Shown: positions 25,156 to 32,281 of the stretch, piece by piece
Position numbering within the stretch: position 1 is the first letter of the stretch
Layout of the letters: each line of letters opens with the position of its first letter
Assembly (NCBI GenBank): GCA_023414875.1
Contig: JAEZMV010000025.1
Location: 1 to 64,000 of the forward strand
Direction of reading: 5' to 3'
Length of the DNA: 64,000 nt
Origin: Bacillota bacterium
GTDB lineage: Bacteria; Bacillota; Clostridia; Lachnospirales; Lachnospiraceae
The notes under the pieces: model-generated
The model's database searches: none
Told to the model about the DNA's origin: nothing
Seen by the model: the letters and a program-made list of their open reading frames with translations, nothing else
Translations under genes and position numbers: made by a program

Positions 25156-26769
25156 ATGAGCAGAGGGAATACCATTTTTAAGAGATTAAGTACTTACCTT
25201 GCACTAATGGTAATAATGACTGTGGTTTTACAGAGCAAAGAAGCGTCAGTAGATGCCTCCGTAGCTGCTTCGACACAAACGGAGATACATAGTACCTTTG
25301 TGACCACGGAGGAAACGGATTCAACGATAAACCCATCACCTTCAGTAAGTCCGGAACCTACCTCATCACCAACCCCGGAGCCTACGGCAACACCAACTCC
25401 GGATTCGCCTACTCCAACTCCGTCTTCACCGGAAGTAACTCCAACCGTGGAACCGACACCGGAACCTACCAAAGTACCTTTTCGCTCGAAAACGTTAGAG
25501 CAGATGTCCACCTATGACTATGTCAGTAACAGCATAACAGGGATCAGTACTGAGAAAGTGCCTGTAAAAATCCTTCAGAACGACATAAAAGAATATGGCA
25601 CACTTTATGGAACAGGTATGCCCTTTGAGGAATATAGGGCAGCAATGGAGTATCAGTGGGAGGAGGTCACCCAATATGATAAGAAACCGGTTGAAATATC
25701 AGTTGATATCAATAAAACCTTAAATTATAAAACATATGTAGATACCTTAAAGAAGTTATCCAGATATGAAGGTGTGTATCTATATATAATCGGTAAATCC
25801 ACCGAAGGCAGGAATTTATATGCCATTGAGATAGATATGGAATCCGAGGACGATAAGAATGTATTCATGCTTACCGGACAAATCCACGCCAGAGAGTTTG
25901 CAGGCGGGACCTTTATTATAAAGCAGCTTGTAGACCTGGTACAAAAGGCGCAGACGGATGAAAAGACCATGGAGCTTCTGAAAAAGAATAAGTATGTTGC
26001 TGTTCCAATTGTAAATGTAGATGGAAGAGAAGCGCTGATCAATGAACCCGATCAATGGAAGTCTGGAAAAGAGCTTTGGAAGGCATATACGAACGGAACG
26101 GACGGCAACAGAAATTTTCCCGGTTTACAATGGGGCCAGTTGGAGAAAGGTAAAAGCATTAAGTGGAGCGTGGCCAAAAAACCCGGATATGCAAACTACC
26201 TGGGAGCGTATGCCGGTTCAAACAGTGAGACTAAAGCAATGATGAAATGGCTTTATCAATATACTGTGGTAGAACAGGCTGTATTCTATCTGGATTATCA
26301 CCAACAGGGCTCTGTCATATATGCGGGAAAGCCTTGGCAGACAAAGGCACAGGAGCAAATCTGCTTAAATTTACGTACTAATGTAATGGCAGTTTTAAAT
26401 AAAAATTCTTATAGAAGAAAATATTGTCGGGTTAATGACGATTCATCCTATGGCTTACTGGGAGAAGGTACCAGCTTGACCGATTATGCTGTTGGTCTTG
26501 CGGTGGGTTCAAAGTTTTCACCCGCGTACGGGTTTTCAGCTTTTACCGATGGTAAGAAAGAGTATATCCTGATGCAGGTCAAGGATCTGGATAAAAGTAC
26601 GATAAAAGCAAATGAAGCAAATAAGAAGTTTGGTGCACTCACATTAGAAATAGGTTATGGCAGTAGTTATCTTGGGAACTCATCTTACACCAGAAGCCTT
26701 CTGGCCAGTGAATATAAGAAGTATAACTATGGAATACTGTTGGAGGCATTGCCAAAGATGGTTAAATAA
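25156..26769 (+). CDS. Secreted M14 zinc carboxypeptidase with Pro/Thr-rich linker
   Basis: 537 residues. An N-terminal signal segment (TYLALMVIMTVVLQS), then a Pro/Thr/Ser/Glu linker of about 50 residues (repeated TPTPEP), then the M14 peptidase domain. Zinc and catalytic residues are all visible: H244 and E247 in GQIHAREFAGG, the carboxylate-binding NRN in TDGNRNFPG (319-320), H382 in LDYHQQG, and catalytic E498 in LTLEIGYGSS. It removes C-terminal residues, or in related enzymes D-amino-acid or gamma-D-Glu bonds of wall peptides, outside the cell. No anchor motif is seen. A strong terminator follows. Confidence 0.9.
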   Translation: MSRGNTIFKRLSTYLALMVIMTVVLQSKEASVDASVAASTQTEIHSTFVTTEETDSTINPSPSVSPEPTSSPTPEPTATPTPDSPTPTPSSPEVTPTVEPTPEPTKVPFRSKTLEQMSTYDYVSNSITGISTEKVPVKILQNDIKEYGTLYGTGMPFEEYRAAMEYQWEEVTQYDKKPVEISVDINKTLNYKTYVDTLKKLSRYEGVYLYIIGKSTEGRNLYAIEIDMESEDDKNVFMLTGQIHAREFAGGTFIIKQLVDLVQKAQTDEKTMELLKKNKYVAVPIVNVDGREALINEPDQWKSGKELWKAYTNGTDGNRNFPGLQWGQLEKGKSIKWSVAKKPGYANYLGAYAGSNSETKAMMKWLYQYTVVEQAVFYLDYHQQGSVIYAGKPWQTKAQEQICLNLRTNVMAVLNKNSYRRKYCRVNDDSSYGLLGEGTSLTDYAVGLAVGSKFSPAYGFSAFTDGKKEYILMQVKDLDKSTIKANEANKKFGALTLEIGYGSSYLGNSSYTRSLLASEYKKYNYGILLEALPKMVK

Positions 26770-26789
26770 AGAATTGAAATACACATAAG

Positions 26790-26828
26790 GCAGCTAAATG
26801 CAAAAAGGAAGCATTGGCTGCTTTTTTG
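26790..26828 (+). terminator. Terminator after the M14 peptidase gene
   Basis: GCAGC / GCTGC outer stem with inner ATGC / GCAT pairing, directly followed by TTTTTT. Confidence 0.85.
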
Positions 26829-26891
26829 GCTTGGATATGAGGAAAAAGAATGCTATAATCTGCAATATACAATGGAAAGGATAAGATTATT

Positions 26892-27401
26892 ATGAAAAAT
26901 ATAGTGCTTATTGGGATGCCGGGTGCAGGAAAAAGCACAGCTGGCGTAATTTTAGCTAAGGTTTTAGGATATCGTTTTATCGATTCGGATATTCTGATTC
27001 AAGAACAGGAAAAGTGTCTTCTCAAGGATATTATTGAAAGAGCCGGGCTACAGGGCCTAATCGCCATAGAGGAGCAGGTTAATAGCGATATTCATACAGA
27101 AAATGCGGTAATCGCTACCGGAGGAAGTGTTATCTATGGTGCAAAGGCAATGGAGCACCTTAGAGAGATTGGTATTGTGGTTTATATCCGTCTTAGTTAT
27201 GATACGATTGATAAGCGTCTTGGTAACATTAAGCAGAGAGGTGTGGTATTTCGAGAGGGTCAGACTTTAAAGTCCCTATATGAGGAACGCTGCCCCCTTT
27301 ATGAAAAATATGCCCATATCATTGTCGATAGTGAGGGGCTAAATATGGAAGAACTAATGGAGAAGATTGTATTATTGACAAAGTCAGAGCTGAAGCATTG
27401 A
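26892..27401 (+). CDS. Shikimate-kinase-like P-loop kinase
   Basis: 169 residues of the AroK family. Walker A GMPGAGKST (8-16), the DSD at 31-33 that corresponds to the shikimate-binding Asp, the TGGSV loop at 76-80 and the lid/arginine region ERCPLYEKYA are present. However, the conserved FR of the usual GE-x-x-FR-x-x-E motif reads LI (residues 56-57), so the Arg that holds the shikimate carboxylate is missing. The enzyme may have altered affinity or another small hydroxyl substrate. No other aromatic-pathway genes are near. GAAAGGA lies 10 nt before the ATG. Confidence 0.75.
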   Translation: MKNIVLIGMPGAGKSTAGVILAKVLGYRFIDSDILIQEQEKCLLKDIIERAGLQGLIAIEEQVNSDIHTENAVIATGGSVIYGAKAMEHLREIGIVVYIRLSYDTIDKRLGNIKQRGVVFREGQTLKSLYEERCPLYEKYAHIIVDSEGLNMEELMEKIVLLTKSELKH

Positions 27402-27415
27402 TTAAGTTTTACTCC

Positions 27416-27643
27416 TTAAAAAATATTATTAAATAAACGGTTCATTTTCTCATGAATGCGTTTTTCTCTACTGATCGTAGCATCGGTATCAATTTGTAGC
27501 ATACCATCAGAATCCTGTATTAAACAGTCGCCTTCTTTGCTGCCCAAGGGGAGCCTATACTTTGGTATTCGCAGAATCGTTTTATCCTCTTTCTCACAAA
27601 TAGCGTAATTACCTTCAAAGCGGTCAATAATTATTTTTTTCAT
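27416..27643 (-). CDS. DUF3006 small protein
   Basis: 75 residues starting MKKIIIDRFEGNYAICEKED, a short SH3-like beta protein of the DUF3006 family, often found next to ComEC-like MBL hydrolases as it is here (20 nt downstream). Function unknown. The start is supported by GGAGG 7 nt upstream. That ribosome site is the left half of a perfect 10-nt palindrome (27646-27655), which could fold and reduce translation. Confidence 0.8.
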   Translation of the reverse strand: MKKIIIDRFEGNYAICEKEDKTILRIPKYRLPLGSKEGDCLIQDSDGMLQIDTDATISREKRIHEKMNRLFNNIF

Positions 27644-27645
27644 AA

Positions 27646-27655
27646 GGAGGCCTCC
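27646..27655 (-). promoter_or_regulatory. Palindromic ribosome-binding site
   Basis: The Shine-Dalgarno GGAGG is part of the self-complementary GGAGGCCTCC located 2-12 nt before the DUF3006 start codon. Intermolecular or local pairing could occlude it. Confidence 0.5.
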
Positions 27656-27663
27656 ACACGATA

Positions 27664-28578
27664 TTAGTCGATTAAGTCGTTTTCTGTTATATAATATTCT
27701 TCGGTATTCACTGAGATGGTGGTGCCATCTGAAGTAAATACAACGGTTCCTTGATCATCGGTACGAAATAATTTAATATCCCGGTTCTTAATGGCTTTCA
27801 GAGTTTCCACATGAGGATGTCCATTTTTATTATCCCTGCCTACAGATACGGCAGCGTAAGAAGGATTTACCGCATCAAGAAATTCATTGCTGATGCTGTA
27901 TGCGGAACCATGATGAGGTAATTTTAGAACATCTGAGGTCAGATCAAATCCGCTCTTTAGCATCTCTTCTTCAGAGGTGACTTCGATATCCCCGGTTAAG
28001 AGAAAGGAATTATCTCCATAGGTGAGTTTCACAGCCACACTATAATTATTTAAATCCTCGTATTCGGAGGAATTAGGAGCCATGATAGTAAAAACTGCAG
28101 GACCCAGACGATATTCCTTTCCGACCACTGCTTTTGTAATAGTATAATTTTTTTCTTCTATGACATTAAGTACATCTTCAAAGGTTTTCGTTGTATGGGA
28201 AACCGAAGGCATAATAATAGTAGATACCCCAAAAGTATTTAAAACAGTATCTATTCCCCCAATGTGATCACTATGAGGATGTGTTCCTATGACATAATCC
28301 AATGCTGTAATATCCTGTGATTTGAGATAATCTACTACCACTGCACCCTTGTTGTTTTCGCCAGCATCGATTAACAGGGTTGAGTCGCCGGCTTCAATCA
28401 GAATGGAATCGCCCTGTCCAACATCAATGAAATGTACTTCCACAATATCGGACCGAAGGATTTCTGACGTTGGTTCGCTTTCTTTAGGGGGCTTATAAAA
28501 ATTGATAAATATCGCTAATGCAGCCAGGAGAATGATAATGCCGACACGGCTTAGAATCTGTCTCTGCCTTCTATTCAT
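27664..28578 (-). CDS. Membrane-anchored ComEC/Rec2-like metallo-beta-lactamase-fold hydrolase
   Basis: 304 residues: one N-terminal membrane anchor (VGIIILLAALAIFINFY), then an MBL-fold domain outside the membrane. Seen: VHFIDVGQGDSILIEAG, metal-binding THPHSDHIGG, LLTGDIE and LPHHGSAYS. The domain equals the C-terminal hydrolase part of ComEC without the DNA channel, so a nuclease/phosphodiesterase activity on extracellular substrates is plausible. The leader carries a GCCGTC / GACGGC hairpin (about 28590-28604) just before the AGGT ribosome site. Forms an operon with DUF3006. Confidence 0.88.
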   Translation of the reverse strand: MNRRQRQILSRVGIIILLAALAIFINFYKPPKESEPTSEILRSDIVEVHFIDVGQGDSILIEAGDSTLLIDAGENNKGAVVVDYLKSQDITALDYVIGTHPHSDHIGGIDTVLNTFGVSTIIMPSVSHTTKTFEDVLNVIEEKNYTITKAVVGKEYRLGPAVFTIMAPNSSEYEDLNNYSVAVKLTYGDNSFLLTGDIEVTSEEEMLKSGFDLTSDVLKLPHHGSAYSISNEFLDAVNPSYAAVSVGRDNKNGHPHVETLKAIKNRDIKLFRTDDQGTVVFTSDGTTISVNTEEYYITENDLID

Positions 28579-28835
28579 GCTGACCTCTATTCCGCCGTCT
28601 TTGACGGCCTAACATAATAAAAAGTTTTGTGAGTAGCCCCTTTTTACAAGCCCTCACACATATTATCTTTTGAAAAATTTCTGTTAAACTTCTTTCTAAG
28701 TACTATTATATCGGGTAAAATATTATATTACAATGTATTATATTACTCACATGAAAGGAAAAGTACAAGGGAAGGCCTCAAGGGAATGCGAATACTATTT
28801 TACTAAGAATAAATACAAATATGGAGGGATGAAGC

Positions 28836-29399
28836 ATGAGATTGTTTATTGCAATTTTATTTAATGTTACGGTTAATAATTCTTTATACGAAACTATAGA
28901 AAGACTGAAATGCTATGCGAAAGGAACCTTTACAGAGAAGCAAAATCTACATCTTACAGTGAATTTTATCGGAGAAACTAAACGTCTGGAGGAAGTAAAG
29001 CAGGCAATGAACCATGCGGTAAAGAAGAGCAGAGCAGGCAGCTTCCAGCTTTCCATTCATGGTTTTGGCAGATTTAAAAGAAATGAAGGGGATATCTACT
29101 GGGTGGGAGTAGAGAAAGACACCACCTTATGGAGAGTGCAGAAAGAACTGGTTAAGGAGCTTAAGGAAGCCGGCTTTTTCGAAGTTGATGACCGGGAATA
29201 TAGACCTCACTTAACACTTGGCAGGAGGATAATCGTAAAAGATGATTTTAACCCGAAGGAATTTGAAGAAAATATTACCCCAATGCAGATGGAGGTATCA
29301 AGAATAAGCCTAATGAAATCGGAACGTTTGGAGGGGAAATTAGTTTACACAGAGATTTATCAGGTCAAGCTAGATAACAAGGAAAATGTGGTAATGTAG
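28836..29399 (+). CDS. thpR: RNA 2',3'-cyclic phosphodiesterase
   Basis: 187 residues of the 2H phosphoesterase (LigT/ThpR) family, with both catalytic HxT motifs: NLHLTVNFIG near residue 39 and YRPHLTLGR in the second half. It opens 2',3'-cyclic phosphates of RNA or small nucleotides. The ATG follows GGAGGGATGAAGC, a good ribosome site. Length is normal. Its physiological RNA substrate is not known. Confidence 0.9.
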   Translation: MRLFIAILFNVTVNNSLYETIERLKCYAKGTFTEKQNLHLTVNFIGETKRLEEVKQAMNHAVKKSRAGSFQLSIHGFGRFKRNEGDIYWVGVEKDTTLWRVQKELVKELKEAGFFEVDDREYRPHLTLGRRIIVKDDFNPKEFEENITPMQMEVSRISLMKSERLEGKLVYTEIYQVKLDNKENVVM

Positions 29400-29466
29400 C
29401 TTAGGTTAAAAAGGAAGCATATTAATTTATTATGCGCATAATACTTGCGCAGGATTGAAGGTAAAA

Positions 29467-29910
29467 ATGAAAATATTAGTTGATGCGGATGCATGTCCCG
29501 TAAAAGATATCATTGAGACGGTCGCAGAAAGCCTACGGATTCCAGTGGTCATGTTAATTGATACAAGTCATATCCTTTCGTCAAGGTACAGTGAAATTAT
29601 CCTGGTCAGCAAGGCACCCGATGCCGTTGATTTTGCGTTAATTAACCGGACCTCAAAGGGAGATATCGTAGTAACCCAGGATTATGGGGTAGCTGCGATG
29701 GCCCTGGGAAAAGGGGCATATGCAATTCATCCGGGCGGAAAGCTATATACGGAATATAATATAGATATTATGTTGATGGAGAGAGATATCGCGAAAAAAT
29801 GCCGTAGGTCAGGAGAACGAATTGGTGGTCATGCAAAAAAACGTACTTCCGCGGATGATAACAGATTTACAGAAGCCTTTATTCGGTTGTGTAATAATGC
29901 AATAAAATAG
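29467..29910 (+). CDS. YaiI/YqxD-family (UPF0178) protein
   Basis: 147 residues. The family start MKILVDADACPVK fits the ATG at 29467 with GAAGG 5 nt before it; a TTG at 29455 would overlap that site. Conserved elements: DADACPVKDII, IDTSHI, VTQDYGVAAMAL and HAKKRTSADDNRF. The fold is NYN/PIN-like with clustered Asp residues, so a nuclease role is suspected but unproven. Probably co-transcribed with thpR. Confidence 0.88.
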   Translation: MKILVDADACPVKDIIETVAESLRIPVVMLIDTSHILSSRYSEIILVSKAPDAVDFALINRTSKGDIVVTQDYGVAAMALGKGAYAIHPGGKLYTEYNIDIMLMERDIAKKCRRSGERIGGHAKKRTSADDNRFTEAFIRLCNNAIK

Positions 29911-29922
29911 AACAAACATTCG
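29910..29922 (+). promoter_or_regulatory. Possible LexA (SOS) operator upstream of uvrB
   Basis: GAACAAACATTCG matches the Gram-positive LexA box CGAAC-N4-GTTCG except for the first C and one half-site base. It lies just upstream of the uvrB -35 box and overlaps the stop codon of the preceding gene. Weak by itself; supported only by uvrBA being typical SOS genes. Confidence 0.35.
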
Positions 29923-29930
29923 AAAATGTA

Positions 29931-29959
29931 TTGATTTTACATTATTGCTATGGTATAAT
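29931..29959 (+). promoter_or_regulatory. uvrB promoter with extended -10
   Basis: TTGATT (29931-29936), 17-nt spacer, TATAAT (29954-29959) preceded by TG-G (extended -10). Transcription would start near 29966, giving a leader of about 205 nt. Confidence 0.8.
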
Positions 29960-30010
29960 TACAGACGTTCTATTAATAAGAATGAATGATATTTCCAGAA
30001 ATGGTTCGGT

Positions 30011-30170
30011 TTATAAGAGCAGCTGCATCAAAGATGCAGCATAGGAGGTAGTGAATTATTGAGAAACATAATTCACACGGGAAGAACTGCAAAGTCCGCA
30101 CAGTGGTGCGTACTCCTTGTTCTTCCGGGTTATATGAGCTGTCGCTAAGCGTCAGCATGGGAGGTAGTGT
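30011..30170 (+). promoter_or_regulatory. Structured uvrB leader with duplicated hairpin-Shine-Dalgarno module
   Basis: The leader has two copies of a hairpin followed by CAGCAT-R-GGAGGTAGTG. The first is GCTGCATC / GATGCAGC (30022-30040) with its SD at about 30043; the second is GCTG-CGC / GCG-CAGC (30138-30156) with the SD used by uvrB. Between them are a GTGAATTAT / ATAATTCAC hairpin (30051-30076) and a 45-nt GAAGAAC / GTTCTTC hairpin (30081-30125). The first SD could serve a 29-codon frame from TTG 30059 to TAA 30148, ending before uvrB. Confidence 0.6.
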
Positions 30171-32156
30171 ATGGATTTTAAATTAGTATCAGAATTTGCA
30201 CCTACCGGTGATCAGCCGGAGGCGATAAAAGCTCTGGTAGATGGATTTCGTAGCGGCAATCAGTGTCAGACCCTGCTTGGTGTAACCGGCTCTGGTAAAA
30301 CCTTTACTATGGCTAATGTGATACAACAGATTCAGAAACCTACTCTGATTATTGCACATAATAAAACCTTAGCTGCACAGCTCTATGGTGAGTTTAAAGA
30401 GTTCTTTCCGGAGAATGCAGTAGAATACTTTGTCAGTTATTATGATTATTATCAGCCGGAGGCTTATGTACCTTCTACCGATACTTATATTGAGAAGGAT
30501 TCCTCCATTAATGATGAGATAGATAAGCTGAGGCATTCAGCAACAGCGTCATTGTCAGAACGAAATGATGTTATTATCGTAGCCAGTGTGTCCTGTATCT
30601 ACGGATTAGGTAGTCCGATTGATTATCAGAACATGGTGCTTTCCTTAAGACCCGGTATGATAAGGGATAGGGATGAGGTTTTAAAGAAATTAATCGAGAT
30701 ACAATATGATCGTAACGATATGGATTTTAAGAGAGGAACCTTCCGTGTACGCGGCGATGTTGTTGAGATATTTCCGGTCTCTTCTGGGGATATCGCGATA
30801 AGAATCGAATTTTTTGGTGATGAAGTTGAGAGACTCTTAGAGATTGATACTCTGACCGGTGAGATTAAGAGCAGTCTGGAGCATATCGTAATTTTTCCCG
30901 CCTCTCATTATGTTGTTTCTCCGGATAAGCTGGAGGAAGCAATCAAGAATATAGAAGAAGAATTAACAGAAAGAGTCCGTTATTTTAAAAGTGAGGATAA
31001 GCTTCTGGAAGCTCAGAGGATATCCGAGCGGACAAATTTTGATATAGAGATGTTAAGAGAAACCGGTTTTTGCTCCGGTGTAGAGAATTATTCCAGACAT
31101 TTGACCGGACTGGAGCCGGGGAGTCCCCCTCATACACTGATGGACTTTTTTCCAGAGGATTTCTTGATAATTGTGGATGAGTCTCATATTACGCTTCCTC
31201 AGATCAGAGGTATGTTTGCAGGAGACAGATCCAGAAAAAATACCTTAGTAGATTTTGGCTTCCGACTTCCCTCAGCGTTGGACAACCGACCTCTGAATTT
31301 TCAGGAATTTGAAAGTAAGATAAGTCAGATCATGTTTGTTTCCGCTACCCCTTCGGTCTATGAAAGTGAGCATGAACTGTTAAGGACGGAACAGGTAATC
31401 CGTCCTACCGGATTGCTGGATCCTGAGGTTTCTGTCAGACCGGTTACTGGACAGATTGATGATCTGCTGGGAGAGATCCATAAGGAGCTTGATAAAAAGA
31501 GTAAGGTCTTGGTTACTACTCTTACGAAGCGAATGGCGGAGGATTTAACAAACTATCTTAGGGAAGTAGGTATCCGTGTTAAATACCTGCACTCTGATAT
31601 TGATACCTTGGAACGTTCCGAGATTATCAGGGATATGCGTATGGATGTCTTTGATGTACTGGTTGGTATTAATCTTCTTCGAGAAGGACTTGATATTCCT
31701 GAGGTTGGATTGGTGGCCATACTTGATGCCGATAAGGAGGGCTTCCTGAGATCGGAGACTTCTCTGATTCAGACCATCGGACGTGCTGCGCGTAATGCGG
31801 AAGGACATGTTGTAATGTATGCGGATCGTATGACGGATTCCATGAGGAAGGCGATTTCGGAAACGGATCGAAGAAGACAAATTCAACAGGCTTATAACGA
31901 AGCCCATGGAATTACTCCGACAACGATAAAGAAGAAGGTTCGTGACTTGATCAGTATCTCAAAGAAGGCTGAAACAAGCATCCAGGAGATGGAGAAGGAT
32001 ATGGAATCCATGTCCCGTCAGGAGCTGGAGGTATTGGTGAAGAAGATAACCCAGCAGATGCATACGGCTGCCGCAGAGCTTAACTTTGAATTGGCTGCAC
32101 AGCTTAGAGATAAGATGGTCGAGCTTAAGAAGCAGCTTCAGGAGGTTAACGGCTAG
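30171..32156 (+). CDS. uvrB: Excinuclease ABC subunit B
   Basis: 661 residues, full length. DNA-damage verification helicase of nucleotide excision repair. Seen: LLGVTGSGKTFTMAN (Walker A near residue 40), beta-hairpin region YYDYYQPEAYVPSTDTYIEKD, FIIVDESH-type motif (LIIVDESHITLP), EGLDIPEVGLVAILDADKEG and IQTIGRAARN. A C-terminal UVR motif (QLEVLVKKITQQ-like, ending near LAAQLRDKMVELKKQL) should bind UvrC/UvrA. GGGAGGT precedes the ATG. uvrA follows after 125 nt. Confidence 0.97.
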   Translation: MDFKLVSEFAPTGDQPEAIKALVDGFRSGNQCQTLLGVTGSGKTFTMANVIQQIQKPTLIIAHNKTLAAQLYGEFKEFFPENAVEYFVSYYDYYQPEAYVPSTDTYIEKDSSINDEIDKLRHSATASLSERNDVIIVASVSCIYGLGSPIDYQNMVLSLRPGMIRDRDEVLKKLIEIQYDRNDMDFKRGTFRVRGDVVEIFPVSSGDIAIRIEFFGDEVERLLEIDTLTGEIKSSLEHIVIFPASHYVVSPDKLEEAIKNIEEELTERVRYFKSEDKLLEAQRISERTNFDIEMLRETGFCSGVENYSRHLTGLEPGSPPHTLMDFFPEDFLIIVDESHITLPQIRGMFAGDRSRKNTLVDFGFRLPSALDNRPLNFQEFESKISQIMFVSATPSVYESEHELLRTEQVIRPTGLLDPEVSVRPVTGQIDDLLGEIHKELDKKSKVLVTTLTKRMAEDLTNYLREVGIRVKYLHSDIDTLERSEIIRDMRMDVFDVLVGINLLREGLDIPEVGLVAILDADKEGFLRSETSLIQTIGRAARNAEGHVVMYADRMTDSMRKAISETDRRRQIQQAYNEAHGITPTTIKKKVRDLISISKKAETSIQEMEKDMESMSRQELEVLVKKITQQMHTAAAELNFELAAQLRDKMVELKKQLQEVNG

Positions 32157-32281
32157 TTTAGTGAGGCATAAAATAGAAAGAAAGATTAGAAGAGTAGCGA
32201 TTAGCTGAAAACGGTATCTTTATATTTAATAAATAGATATGAGATATCATTAATCTCAGTGAATACAGAATAGGTGGAACT

